Source: Gnomoniopsis sp. IMI 355080
Lineage: Eukaryota > Ascomycota > Sordariomycetes > Diaporthales > Gnomoniaceae
Assembly (NCBI GenBank): GCA_027946555.1
Contig: JAPEVC010000128.1
Coordinates: 1 to 64,000 of the forward strand
Length of the DNA stretch: 64,000 nt
Direction: 5' to 3'
The notes under the pieces: generated by a model
The model's input: only the letters and a program-made list of their open reading frames with translations
Databases searched by the model: none
Told to the model about the DNA's origin: nothing
In this document: piece after piece, positions 36,901 through 47,258 of the stretch
How the letters are laid out: each line of letters starts with the position of its first letter
Position numbering within the stretch: the stretch's first letter is position 1
Program-made: the position numbers and the translations under genes

Positions 36901-37681
36901 TGGTGTGGCGCTCGAATGCCCGCCAGTCGATGGCCTTTGCATCCTCGCGGTGGGCTTCGGGGTTTCGTGCCCACACGTCCCAGAGGGTCTTCCAGTGACC
37001 TCCCTGAAGACTTTTGGCGAGGAGGTAGGTCATATTTCGATGTTTTGTGACATAGTCTATGAACTGGGGACGAATTTCCTCTGATCCGTCGTCAAGTGTA
37101 TGGAATTGATCCCAAATGCGTACAAATTTGTCCCCGTTATCAGCCAAACTCAGCAAATCACGGAGTGACTGCTGTTTGGAAACATCGAGTTGGTCTTGTG
37201 AGCCAGGTCGTATGTCACCGTCGAAAGTCGTTGCACTGGAACCAGTCTGACACGCAACATCATCAGGGACTTCAGCTGAAGGTCGGGGCTGCCGAGGCGA
37301 GGAAGCCGAAGACGTGAATAGACGAGGCCCTGTGCCTCTAAGATACCAGTGTGGCCGTTCATATCGATCGAGAACTGATGGAGACAGCTTTCTGAGTAGC
37401 GAGGCAGCGCCTTGAGGATAGAGAAAGTCAAGCAAAAAAGTTGAGGCGTTCAAGGATTCATTCCTGCTGGTGGAGGAGTTCTGCGACGTCGCAGAGAGAT
37501 TGAGGAACTCGAGAGGCTCGCGTATCAAAGCCTGCCACACACCGGACAACTCGATGTCTGCAGCCCCATGCTGCCAGAAGGCAGTATGGAGGCGGCGGCT
37601 GGACTTGAAGGGCGTCTTCGAGGGCGGAAGAACTCGTTGGAAATGGCATGGTTCCAGACTCGCGGCAGTTCTTTCGAGCAT
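33947..37681 (-). CDS. Mitochondrial pentatricopeptide repeat protein, 1244 aa
   Basis: A single exon. The N-terminus (MLERTAASLEPCHFQRVL...RRLHTAFWQHGAADIEL) is Arg-rich, lacks acids at the extreme end and resembles a mitochondrial presequence conserved among Sordariomycete homologues. From about residue 480 a series of degenerate 35-residue PPR units can be read, such as WNVLLNAHAKAREYDAAVRVF, YGTMMGMTGSRGDLEFTLELY and VVEAYCQNDKFNDAE. PPR proteins bind organellar RNA and control stability, processing or translation. It could be the counterpart of Neurospora CYA-5 (cox1 expression), but I cannot prove that. The C-terminal 250 residues are basic, then acidic and probably disordered. The frame is open upstream to 37780 without an ATG other than 37687 and 37681; 37681 is preferred. 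It shares a 0.77 kb divergent promoter with SRP68. Confidence 0.88.
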   Translation of the reverse strand: MLERTAASLEPCHFQRVLPPSKTPFKSSRRLHTAFWQHGAADIELSGVWQALIREPLEFLNLSATSQNSSTSRNESLNASTFLLDFLYPQGAASLLRKLSPSVLDRYERPHWYLRGTGPRLFTSSASSPRQPRPSAEVPDDVACQTGSSATTFDGDIRPGSQDQLDVSKQQSLRDLLSLADNGDKFVRIWDQFHTLDDGSEEIRPQFIDYVTKHRNMTYLLAKSLQGGHWKTLWDVWARNPEAHREDAKAIDWRAFERHTKFQKMMEQLTLLIKEISQSQNVSGPATKPTLNSSLLTNFVYPIIHRYYQRFRPEHYELLPTLLEDPLLYELFLAHTTTQSSSAWRKLSDKLYKSYRNSATKIRGHVMRAMVHLVYKPVGNGQGMEMVLRDLYRRFPRLDMGLYRAYIIFYAQREDVKTAQRLFDEFRSHYPEERKAQQNPLPQYPDFFDLLQQYALRGELGEARRIFTQAQSDFGPKLNTHCWNVLLNAHAKAREYDAAVRVFVVLKKAVSADHYSYGTMMGMTGSRGDLEFTLELYRMAKSEDIQPNVTMVDCVVEAYCQNDKFNDAENIVKITTERERFEKSELTILWNTLLWHHAVRRDLKRVNAILNEMTEFQIPYDDETYSHLLRALAWCKQPHHALFLLQQAHKTHAFRPTLEHYTLLMSAFFITKQPQDLLRTSNILRDLGMPQTGHVLLRVLQALSALATKHRLSEPDHARDYLLSALRRFREYIDQLDNATINLPQRTAKGHRSWIQNKSKPATVALRTEHANILIHTFTLMRQTTDIGGIIELWQSSAPETLNMKEPPLRLLHSLMLAAFYDGDYEEVRQLWRIIFERAVKMASVSAPGTTRAQPLPAMRYMLTDPLKTMQRMHGVTQDPTGLRETVTSVLRAGFRLDSKNWNFYVQLLANLKRWREAFIVCEEQLMPFWHGWARVRARTPGVPRSIPLDVRRRFMNPHNPRPISYTLMVLSKAYMDLEQMAAWSGEAERLLAYITHKCPVSVSAVKSAVRTNSSLEKKILTGGKPQDATDKSDEQILQKRKPRQKLGSKKQKYNVQRRNQQEVEMPLSVKEMMEQVTSESPGVQPPQDWEVEDNVQYEREFPDVPAATVDAFATGPEQDEGWYDINEPDEQDEDWPTMYSEQTFAELDELQAAEAAIFSKSPGSGSSRLEASAEAGGSEAEEPTFSAAQNAFLETYTREPERIRSRRTSSTRNGRSEGALQDSDRNLVQNSGGYDKVEGKNTK

Positions 37682-38453
37682 TGGCATGAGGAGGTGCAGA
37701 CGGCGCAGACTGATCGTTTCGGAGAGGACGCTTGAAATCAGTTCATGGGAGAGAAGCAAGACTGGGTCGCGGCGCGGCACAGAGCCACAGCATGTCAGCA
37801 GGGCCGTGAATGAAGGTACAGTCCGAATGTGTGTGGTAATTTACCCTTATACACTTCATGTTGGATTCACAGTTCCATCTGTCCTCTGCGCAGTTGTTCT
37901 TCGCGAGCCTTTCCCCCCCTCGAGGAGCCTCTTCCTAACCACGAAGGAGCAATTCGCTGCAGTATACACCACTAGAACATGCAGAGAGAGGATAGGACAA
38001 GGGAGTGAGGCGATGTGTAGCTGATCGGACTTGGCCGTCGCGAATGGAGCAGGTTTGCGCCAGACCGCCTGATGTTCCTGTAATCAGCACACAGGTTTGG
38101 ATGATGTCGACGACAATTTTTTGGGCAGCAGGGATTAGGCCGAGAGCTCCTAGCCTCCCGGCATGGCGGCCCCTAGCTGTCCACCCATGCCGCCTTGCTG
38201 CACTTGGGCGTTTGCTGTTTGTTATCACTGATAAGCAATTACGGTAACTGAATTGGATGGAGACAGCTTTCAGGCGGGGCTTTTTTGGGTCACCACCACC
38301 TTACTGAGAGCTACATACTTACTGCCCTTTCCGCGGCAGCCTCATTTCGACTCGCGCAGCTCCAGACCACGAAACATAAGGACCGGTACAAACTCGACTA
38401 GACTGTCCTCAATTTTTTTTTCTTTCAAGGGAAGGGAGGCAGTCGACGCGACC
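37682..38453. promoter_or_regulatory. Divergent promoter, PPR protein / SRP68
   Basis: Start codons of two housekeeping genes face away from each other 772 bp apart. A T/C-rich tract (TTTTTTTTTCTTTC) at about 38413-38426 lies just upstream of the SRP68 ATG, a common feature of fungal promoters. No TATA box is obvious. Confidence 0.55.
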
Positions 38454-40412
38454 ATGGATGCCACCAAATTCATCCTCGATACGAGGCTGGAGCTGCTCGA
38501 CTATGCGAACGACTACGGCGCATACGCAGTGAAGTTGAGCACGCGACTGGCAAGCACTAAGAAACGACTGGGCGTGCAAGATAAGCACGCAGCCAAGCAC
38601 CATTCCAACCTCGAGGTAGCGCCCTCGCAGGTGGCTCAGAACAACGAGTGCGCGACCTTCCCCTCGACATGAGCGGGTGCATGAGGATGATGCGCTCGAT
38701 GGAAGGACTCGGCTGACTGTGTTCTCAGATTCTTTCAGCTTCCCCTTCTTACCGCAGAGCGATGCTGGGCCAAGTCTATGGCTTGGCGATCACGCGACAA
38801 TGTCAATCGCGAAACGAGGAAGCAAGTTGTTTCCCAGCTTGTCCATGCCACGAAAATCGTCGAGAAATTAGTGGCTGTTCTGTCAGACGACGAGAGCGGT
38901 GCGACCTCCGCCGATGTACTCAGCGCCTGGGCATACGCGGCCGTGCTCAAGGGCGACTCGTCTTTTCGCGGCAAAAAATGGCAACAGTGTCTAGAGAGCT
39001 ACTCCACAGCAAAGATCATCTACAGCGCCTTGCCGACTTCAAATGTGGAAGGAAATATCTTCAAGGACTACGTCTCAGACTCGATCGATACCCCATTGCG
39101 GTTTGCACAGCGACAGCTCGATATTCCGACTACTCTCTCCATTCTCGCTTTGGCCAAGAAGCACTTCCCACAGTCAGACAAGTCGCTGGTATCCCGTATC
39201 GAGGAAGTATCGCCTGGGTTCTTAAAGGAAGACGAGGATACGACGATGACCGATGGGGGCTCGCTACGGACAGTGACATGGAGGAATAGGAAAGTCCCAG
39301 TCGAAGACGCCGAGATTGCACTGAAGTTGGCCGCTCTCGAAGCCGCTGCGTCGGAGCTGTCTCAGAAGTTGACGTCCTCTTCCGAACTGCGACCTAATAC
39401 GAAAGCCGAAGCTTACGATGCTGTGCTCGAGATCAGCAATGATGCAGTTGACGCCACCCAACAGGCCATTGATGAGCTCAAGGAGCAAGGAATAGCCCAA
39501 GGGGACTCTCGCATGCAGAGTTTGGCTATCCTACGTACAAAGTTGAAATACGATTTGCTGAGTTGGCAAATAGGACGGAACCGGGTCCTGATGGGCGACA
39601 AGGACGGTGCTGTCCTGGGAGATGGACCGAGTATGAAGGGCAAGAGCAGGCTACCTGAAGTTGATCAACCTTTGATCAAGGATAGCCAGCAGGTGAAACA
39701 GCAAGAGAAGAAGGTCAATCTGTATGACAAGACTCTGCAGAGCTTAGAGGTTGCAAACGAGCTCCCGGGTGTTGCAGCGGATGACCATCTCGCGGCTGAG
39801 ATTGAGGCTGTATCCAAGTACTTCACAGCTCTGAAGTAAGTTTTCGCGCAGATCCTGGTCACATGTTGATTCTGACGCTGCAACAGATCTCTTGCGATCG
39901 CTCGTTCACATTCGCTGATCGGCAACGCTGCAAATGCATTGGCCCTTACAAAGTATTCTCACGACCAGTGCGAGGCTGCCATGCCGGTGCTCAATACTCA
40001 CAAAGATGTCGAGAGCTCCGGCGTGAAGACCATGGAGGTTGCCCAAGAAGATGCGACTTTCCTTCAGAATCTCCTGAAGGGAGAGCTGCAGCGCAACCGA
40101 GCCCTGGTGGAGATCTACAACCTGCGCAAGCAGGCTGGCAAGGGCGACTCCAACGCAGCACCACGCCCCCTGATTGAGAAACTGGGCCAATACCCTGCGG
40201 AAGGTGTCAACCTGGACAACATTGTCACATACCCACCGAAAATGGAGCCCATCCCAGTCAAGCCGCTATTTTTGGATGTCGCATGGAATTACGTACAGTA
40301 CCCTACGACCCAGACGGAGAAGCCAAAGACTGCACAGGACAAGTCAAAGGTCAAAGAGGAGACCGAGAAGCCTGCCCAAAAGAAGGGCTGGTTTGGCTTC
40401 GGCAGGGGCTAA
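38454..40412 (+). CDS. SRP68: Signal recognition particle subunit SRP68, 608 aa
   Basis: Three exons: 38454-38647, 38729-39835 and 39887-40412. SRP68 forms a dimer with SRP72 and binds 7S RNA in the cytosolic particle that delivers nascent secretory proteins to the ER. The N-terminal RNA-binding region reads YGAYAVKLSTRLASTKKRLG, then, after the first splice, LPLLTAERCWA, a family hallmark. Helical, TPR-like sequence follows to about residue 430, where AIARSHSLIGNAANALAL begins the SRP72-contacting part. The end, KKGWFGFGRG, is typical of SRP68. The first junction was set by homology: donor GTGCGC at 38648 and acceptor TTCTCAG at 38728 give QNNEFFQLPLL. The earlier GTAGCG and GTGGCT sites do not. 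Length suits the fungal family. Confidence 0.95.
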
Positions 40413-40949
40413 AGTTCACATATTTGGACACCATATTCAGCAATTACTTGCAGGTCATGCCAGATGGATCCTCATCATTTGATCAGGAATGACCACGGCC
40501 TACCAATCAGCCAACGAAGCCAGTCACGACGGGGTTAGTCTGGATAAAACATCCAGCAGCTGACAGGAAAGTAGGCTGAGGTACTCCGGATATGGCCTGA
40601 GTTTTGTGGGTAACAGCAGAATACGCTCACGCTTCTGCTTATTACACAGGCCTCTAAAGTAGTCGAGGGCTGTGTTGACTAAAAGGTCCTTTGACCACAC
40701 AAGACATCAGGAAAGATATTAAAAAAGAAAATGGCGCATCGCGCCACCCAGCACAAAGACAGCCAACTTAATTCACACTTGAATTGCATTTAATTGCCGC
40801 TCCCTGATTGGTGACATTTCCCTTGCACCGTTGGTTGGAATGCTTCTACGTCGCGCAATATCGCGGAAGACTCTCCCTGAGCCCGAAGCGAGACTCCTCC
40901 AGCCTGGGAAATTCTCCGTGCTTCTCTTTCGCCATCCGAGTTGAAGATT
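40413..40949. promoter_or_regulatory. Spacer between SRP68 and the multicopper oxidase
   Basis: About 0.54 kb with the SRP68 3' UTR on the left and the oxidase promoter on the right. Nothing else is seen. A 61-codon minus-strand frame at 40773-40958 overlaps the oxidase start and is taken as chance. Confidence 0.5.
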
Positions 40950-43474
40950 ATGAACCATGAAGCCGAATCCGACGATATGGACGAAAAAGTGGATGAGAAA
41001 GGCGGCTTGATTCCTCAGCAGCAGGAGGTGAGTAGGCGCGGTGGGCTGCGAGGGTTCCTTGCCCGCTTCTATACAACCGGCGAAAATACCTCGTCAGCGA
41101 AACTACTCGATGCGGCGGACAATGACGACTATGAGGATGTCGACCATACCCCACATGAACCTCGACGGTACAAAATCACACCTCGACGCTTCGTCCCCTC
41201 TCTCCGCTCATTCATCTTTGCTGTCGTCTTCTTCGCACTCGGGCTCGGCATAGGCTGTAGCCTGGGTCTATCAGTCCCGTACTATGGCTCGTTTTTACAA
41301 GTAATAAGCAAGCTGATCGACGACACACCGTCGTATAACGAGTATGGTATCCCGGACACACTCTCCATCGTATCCTCCACCCAGCTTAGCAACACCGCCG
41401 AGCTGAATCTCAAGACCGGTTTCACAGTCTCGCGCACACCGACAGTCCGCGAGTATGAGTTCAACATCAGCCACGCCCTCGCCGCGCCGGATGGGGTGTA
41501 TAAGCCCATGATACTAGCGAACGGGCAAAGTCCTGGGCCGTTGATCGAGGCGAATACGGGCGATACGTTGCGGATCAAAGTCAATAACCTCATGCCGAAC
41601 ACTACGACGAGTATTCACTGGCACGGGATCAATCAGTACAATTCTACATGGATGGATGGCGTGGCGGGTATCAGCCAGTGTGGGATTCCGGCTGCAGGTG
41701 GGTCGTGGACGTATGAGTTTACGCTGGCGGATCAGAGGGGGACGTACTGGTGGCATGCACATACCGGTGTGCAGTTCACGGATGGGCTCTTCGGTCCAAT
41801 TGTATGTCGAAAGGAAAATGACGTTGAGCGGAGAAAGCAGAAAGCTGTGATACTAACTGAAGAACAAGGTGATTCACGATGCAGACGAAATGGTCCCCGA
41901 GACAGACGACGAAAAGATCATATTTTTGGGAGAGAACTATCACTCATTTGCGTCAGAGGTACGGTACTTTGCTTTCCCTGTTTACCTGAGCAAGAAAGGA
42001 CTGACCAAAGTCCTCTAGCTCCTGTCGCATTACCTCTCCCCCAGCACTCCCTGGGATCCCAATGAAGCAGGCGTCGAGCCGCTGGCCGACAACCTCCTCC
42101 TCAATGGCCAAAACACCTTCCCCTGCGATCTCATATCCAGTACCTTCCCCCTATCTACCTCTACCCACAAGGCCCAATCCAACACACCCGCCTGCACCGG
42201 CGGGCAGCCTTACATCACCACCATCAAGCCCGGCTCGGCCACTCGTCTCCGACTGATAAACCACTCCTCGTACTTCTCGTACTGGTTCAGCATTGACGAG
42301 CACGCGCTCACCATCGTTGAGATTGACGGCGTGGAAGTTGAGCCCATCGCGGCACAGGGCGTGCATGTGAATATCGGCCAGCGGTACAGCGTGATTGTCA
42401 ACGCGAGCCACGACCTGCCGGGCGGTAAAGGCGAGTACGCCATTCGCTCCACGCTCGAGCGGGAATGTTTCCTGCCTTTTGCGACGTACAACAATACTGC
42501 GCTCGCAAACAGCGGCTATCAAGCCCGCGGAATCCTCAAATATGATGAAAGTAGTCCTCATACAGGAGAAGGCGTTGACGACAACGACGACGACAAAAAA
42601 CAGCCTTCTACGGTCCTAAACATAACCAGCAACAGCCCAAGCGCTTACACGAATCCCAACCCACAGCTCTGCTTCGACCTCCCCTTTGACACGCCCATCC
42701 CCAAACGGCGGGAAGAGGCCTACCCCCTGGCGGCCAACGACCCGCAGTACACCGTCGACTTCCAGTTCCGCCAAGTCGGCGAGGTCAACCGCATCTTCCT
42801 CAACCGGACCTCATGGGCGGCGTACACATCCGAAGCGACCTTGTGGCAGGCGCTGGACCAGACCTTTGACTACGAGGTTGGCGAGGAAGATGTCGGAGGT
42901 GCGTATCATAACTGGAACTTTCGGCTGGATCAGCAGGTCTTGCTTGTGCCGGAGGGAAGTGGGAGCGTGCAGGTGGCTTTGAACAGCCTGGATGTCATGG
43001 AGCATCCGTTCCACATGCATGGTAAGTCGATGAGAACCGTCTCATTCACCCTTTATAAACTTGATTTGAGTGCTAGTGCTGATGAGTCGATAGGACATAC
43101 CGTGCAGATTGTAGGCTGGGGACCGGGCAGGTATATGCCCGGCTCGTCGGCGACGACCTGGAAGCTGGACAATCCGATGCGGCGGGATACATTCACTGTT
43201 CCCGAGCAGTCCCACGTCGTGTTTCGGTTCAGGGCAGACAATCCCGGGATGTGGATTCTGCACTGTCACGTTGCGTGGCATTTGGAGGGTGAGTTTTACA
43301 CATCTCTGGTCGTCCTTGTAGAATATATCATGAACTAACAAAAACACCTGTATTGTAGCTGGCATGGCGGCTTCGTTTCTGGAACGACCGGATGACTTGA
43401 GGGCTTTGGTAAGTGAAATGGATGCAGACACAAGAACACAGTCGCAAAATTTCTGTGCAAAACAGAGACGTTAG
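40950..43474 (+). CDS. Membrane-anchored multicopper oxidase, 751 aa (732 if a fifth intron is removed)
   Basis: Exons: 40950-41801, 41869-41958, 42019-43021, 43094-43288 and 43359-43474. A charged cytosolic tail of about 85 residues precedes a single helix (FIFAVVFFALGLGIGCSLGL), and the catalytic part lies on the far side: a type II membrane protein without a signal peptide. All four copper motifs are present: IHWHG, YWWHAHTG, EHPFHMHGH (made by the third splice) and HCHVAWHLEAGM (made by the fourth). The tenth residue after the ligand Cys is Met, as in ascorbate oxidases, whereas Leu or Phe is usual in high-potential laccases. Substrate (phenols, ascorbate, ferrous iron) is unknown. Many N-glycosylation sites (NNTT, NYNS, NNTA) fit a lumenal or external domain. 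A 57-nt in-frame GT-AG segment at 43409-43465 may be spliced or retained. Confidence 0.9.
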
Positions 43475-44004
43475 AGATTTGTGCCTTTGATGTACATAGC
43501 TTGTGATACATCGTGTACATACTATCCAATACGTTCACATTAACATGCGATTGCCCAGGTGTCCACACCACCGTTCACTTCAAACATCCACTAGGGAACA
43601 CATTACAAACATAGCTGAGGGGGGATGTCGGATTTTATTCCGTCGCCAACATCTAATAATTTACACACTTTGGAAGGGACAGTTCCCCTTGGCAACCATG
43701 CCTTCAGTGTCATCCAGAACCCGTTGAAATGACCAACAAAAAGCAAAAAATGTTTTGATGCTCTGAACGCCTTCCCCGGCCCGTTGCTGCATTAGAGGTG
43801 ATGTGTGAGGTATGACAGATGGTACCGCCATCATAGGTCGAAGAAGTCGAAGGTATGAGTACAGATTGGTAGGTACAGGAAAAAAGGGAGGGTGGGAGAG
43901 TCTTAGAGTCTATCATGCTGCTGCGCTTTGTAAAACACAAGGTCGAATGGGCGTGAAAGAGGGGTATAATAAGGTCATTCAACCGATTTCACCAAGGAAT
44001 CCAT
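43475..44004. other. Convergent 3' spacer, oxidase / SSC1
   Basis: About 0.5 kb holding two 3' UTRs. No open frame of note and no motif beyond A-rich stretches. Confidence 0.5.
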
Positions 44005-45097
44005 TTACTTGGTCTCGTCCTTCTTCTCGCCCTCAGCAGCACCCTCGGTGCTGGAGGTCTGCTGCTCGCCGGACTCAGCACGGGCCTTGTGCATCTTGTC
44101 GAAGAGGTTCAAGCTGGCCATCTGGAGTTCGTCGGTCTTCTCCTTGATCTCGGCGGCAGTGAGGGTAGAATCGCCGGCCTGACCCTTGGAGATGAACTCG
44201 CGCAGGGAGTTGATCTTCTCCTTGATCTGGTCGGCCTCGGTCTTGTCCAGGCGGTCGGCGTACTCGTTCAGGGCCTTCTCAGTGTCGTTCACGACACTGT
44301 CAGCACGGTTGGCAGCCTCGATGGAGCTCTTGCGCTCCTTGTCAGCCTCGGCATACTTCTCGGAGTCCTGAACCATCTGCTCAATCTCGTTCTCAGACAG
44401 GCCGGATCCGGAAGCAATCGTGATAGACTGGTCCTTGTTGGTGGACTTGTCCTTGGCGTGAACGTGGACAATAGAGTCGGCGTCAATGTCGAATGTAACC
44501 TCAATCTGGGGGACACCGCGGTGCGCGGGGGGGATGCCGACCAGCTGGAAGTTTCCGAGCAGCTTGTTGTCCTTGACGAGCTGACGCTCACCCTGGTAGA
44601 CCTTGATCTCGACAGCGGTCTGGAAGTCGGCGGCAGTAGAGAACGTCTGCGACTTCTTGGTGGGGATGGTGGTGTTGCGGTTGATCAGAGGGGTGAAGAC
44701 ACCGCCGAGCGTCTCAATACCCAGGGACAGAGGGGTAACGTCCAGGAGCAGGAGGTCCTTGACTTCACCAGAAAGAACAGCACCCTGAATGGCGGCACCA
44801 ATGGCAACAGCCTCATCGGGGTTGACAGACTTGGCAGGGTCGCGACCAAAGATGTTCTTGACGGACTCGCCGACCTTGGGCATACGGGTCATACCACCGA
44901 CCAGAATGACCTCCTGGATCTCCTTAGCCGAGAGTCCAGCGTCCTTGAGAGCCTTCTTGACCGGCTCAATAGTGCGGGTGATGAGGGGCTCCATCATCTT
45001 CTCAAGCTGGGCGCGGGTCAGCTTCATGTTGATGTGCTTAGGACCGGAGGCATCAGCAGTGATGAAAGGCAGGCTAATGTCGGTCTGCAGAGAGGAC

Positions 45098-45129
<32 letters not shown>

Positions 45130-46205
45130 ACGAATACGCTGGATGGCCATGCGGTCGCCAGAGATGTCGATGCCGCTAGTCTTCTTGAAGTCACCAACAA
45201 TGTGGCGCACAAGGTGGATATCGAAGTCCTCACCACCCAGGTGAGTGTCACCGTTGGTGGACTTGACCTCGAAGACGCCGCTCTGGATCTCGAGGACGGA
45301 AATATCGAAAGTACCACCACCGAGATCGTAGACAGCGACAACGCGATCAGCCTCCTTCTCCATACCGTAGGCGAGAGCAGCAGCAGTAGGCTCGTTAACA
45401 ACACGAAGGACGTTCAAACCAGCAATCTGACCAGCATCCTTGGTGGCCTGACGCTGCGAGTCGTTGAAGTAGGCAGGGACGGTAACAACGGCATTCTGAA
45501 CAGGCTTGCTGAGGTAGGCCTCGGCAGTCTCCTTCATCTTTTGCAGAACGAAGCCACCGACTTGCGAAGGGGAGTAGTTCTTGCCACGGGCCTGGACCCA
45601 GGCGTCGCCGTTGGTGTGGGGGACAATCTTGTATGGCACCTCCTTGATGTCGCGCTGGACCTCAGCGTCATTGTACTTCCGGCCGATCAATCGCTTGGTG
45701 GCAAACAGGGTGTTCTCGGGGTTGACGACAGCTTGACGCTTGGCAGCGACACCGACCAGGCGCTCGTCATCCTCGGCGAAAGCCACTACGGATGGTGTTG
45801 TGCGGGCACCTGTAGTAGTGTAAGTATTGCACTACATTGCTTGAATTGCAAAGTGGAGTGTATGTAGACCGAGACTGACCTTCTGAATTCTCGATGATCT
45901 TGGGAGCCTTGCCCTCCATGATGGCAACAGCCGAGTTGGTGGTACCAAGATCGATACCGATCACTGCACCCTTGACCTTCTCATCTGTGGACTGGAAGCG
46001 AGCGAAGCGCGACAAGGTAGGAGTGGCAGACCTTTGCACGAGACCTGCAGAGAGCGAGGCTCTTGGCAGCTGTCATTGAGGAACGTTGGGTTAGTTGTTG
46101 TTGCTATTGCTTCTGGTTGTAGCAATGAAGCACGAGATCGTAGCTGTCATGGATTATGCGAGAATGAATGCTACTTACAGCTCGAGACAGACGTGATGCC
46201 AACAT
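44005..46205 (-). CDS. SSC1: Mitochondrial Hsp70 (SSC1 type), 673 aa
   Basis: Three exons: 46205-46179 (nine codons), 46069-45880 and 45809-44005. The matrix Hsp70 drives import through the TIM23 motor and folds matrix proteins. A presequence rich in Arg, Ser and Leu (MLASRLSRALPRASLSAG...) leads to the nucleotide-binding domain: IGIDLGTTNS, VYDLGGGTFDISVLE and VGGMTRMPK. The interdomain linker is EVKDLLLLDVTP. The substrate domain contains TLGGVFTPLINRNTTIPTKKSQ. The lid ends in an E/T/S-rich tail, and no C-terminal EEVD is present, as expected for the organellar rather than cytosolic form. The GARTTPS splice (45880/45809) rebuilds the invariant phosphate-1 segment. A heat-shock-element-like array lies about 230 bp upstream of the ATG. 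Confidence 0.97.
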
Positions 46206-46302
46206 ATTGTAAGAATGAAATGGGAAAGGTGTTCTACTAGTGAAAGAGTAGGACTTAAGAGGAAGAGGGACGCTAGGTGCACCGCGAAGAAGGGAGGACG
46301 TC

Positions 46303-46348
46303 GTGGTGGTGGTGGTGTTGGTGGTGGTGATGATGTTTTTTTTTTTTT
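46303..46348. repeat. GGT microsatellite followed by a T tract
   Basis: A run of GGT triplets with one GTT change, then GAT triplets, then about 13 T. It lies in the SSC1 upstream region, roughly 100-140 bp before its ATG. Confidence 0.8.
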
Positions 46349-46436
46349 AGAGGAAGGGTGGTGGCGGGATGACTAGTAGAAAGTCGAGCTACAAAATTTG
46401 CGATTTGAGGGTACCTGCCTTTCGCCTTTTCGTCAT

Positions 46437-46456
46437 GGAAGGTTCCACGATCTTCG
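46437..46456. promoter_or_regulatory. Heat-shock-element-like array upstream of SSC1
   Basis: Four abutting 5-base units read GGAAG, GTTCC, ACGAT and CTTCG. Three fit the alternating nGAAn/nTTCn pattern bound by heat shock factor; the third does not. The site is about 232 bp before the SSC1 start codon, a usual distance for fungal Hsf1 targets. Function is inferred. Confidence 0.5.
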
Positions 46457-47258
46457 CACCGACTACCGGCTGATCCGTGCATTTTTTTCTACAGTCTCTC
46501 ATCCCTGTCGCGCCAGTTTGTCTACCTAGGTACTCAGTCTTGCATTACACAGTAGAAAAAAATAGCCACCAACTACCTAGTTAGACTGATCAATTGCTTG
46601 CTTGTGCGCGCACTCGGATCAATAGAAGCAAACAGATCTTTTGCGCAAGGGACGATTTGGAGGCAAAAGTCAGTTTGCATTTATACATATACATATATAG
46701 CTGAAAGTGGAGGAATGGACTGCTACCTCATTGGCATACTGCACACTGTACTGTACATGCCTACTCAACGCGTTTATTACTACGCGCTGGAAATCGAGAT
46801 TGGAGATGGGAGAAGTGACTTCTTTGTTGCAGGGAATTGGCGCCTGGTATCAAGTACCATCCATGCCTGCTCTCGCTTACTTACCATGTCCGTACTGCGT
46901 ATTTACCATGGGTCGGTCATCTTGCCAGCCTCGATGGGGATGGATCTGCGAACGTCATTGCCTACGACCTCACTCTCGACCTCGACCTTTCAACTCCATC
47001 ACCTTGCCGCCATCCATTTCCAAGCCTAACTCGACAACTTGCAAGACGACCACCTCCTGCAACAACATATCCTACATTGATTCGAATCTGCACCTGGGAC
47101 CACACGATCGATACCGCAACTTGCCACTTCGCTTACCTCCCTTCGCCGCCTTCTCTTCCGGCCTTTGCTTTCGCGCATTGTTGACATCTCCAATTGAACC
47201 CAGTGTCCTGTCCATGACTCGGCGACAGTCCTGAGCACTGAGCCACAACCCCGGCATC

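Larger units (their letters stand above)
46206..47258. promoter_or_regulatory. Divergent promoter, SSC1 / DUF2415 gene
   Basis: About 1.05 kb between two start codons. Besides the heat-shock-like array it contains a GGT microsatellite (about 46303-46332) running into a T tract (about 46336-46348), and an ACCTAGGT palindrome at 46524-46531. The plus-strand frames of 143 and 175 codons at 46598-47234 have no domain and are probably leader sequence or chance. Confidence 0.55.

Noticed and set aside
44089..45867. Plus-strand open frame of 592 codons opposite SSC1
   Set aside because: It lies wholly antisense to the Hsp70 coding exon. Long antisense frames over Hsp70 genes are a known by-product of strong codon bias. 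It is Leu/Val/Gly-rich with no domain.
46598..47234. Plus-strand frames of 143 and 175 codons before the DUF2415 gene
   Set aside because: They overlap each other in different frames, lack domains, and fit leader or promoter DNA better.
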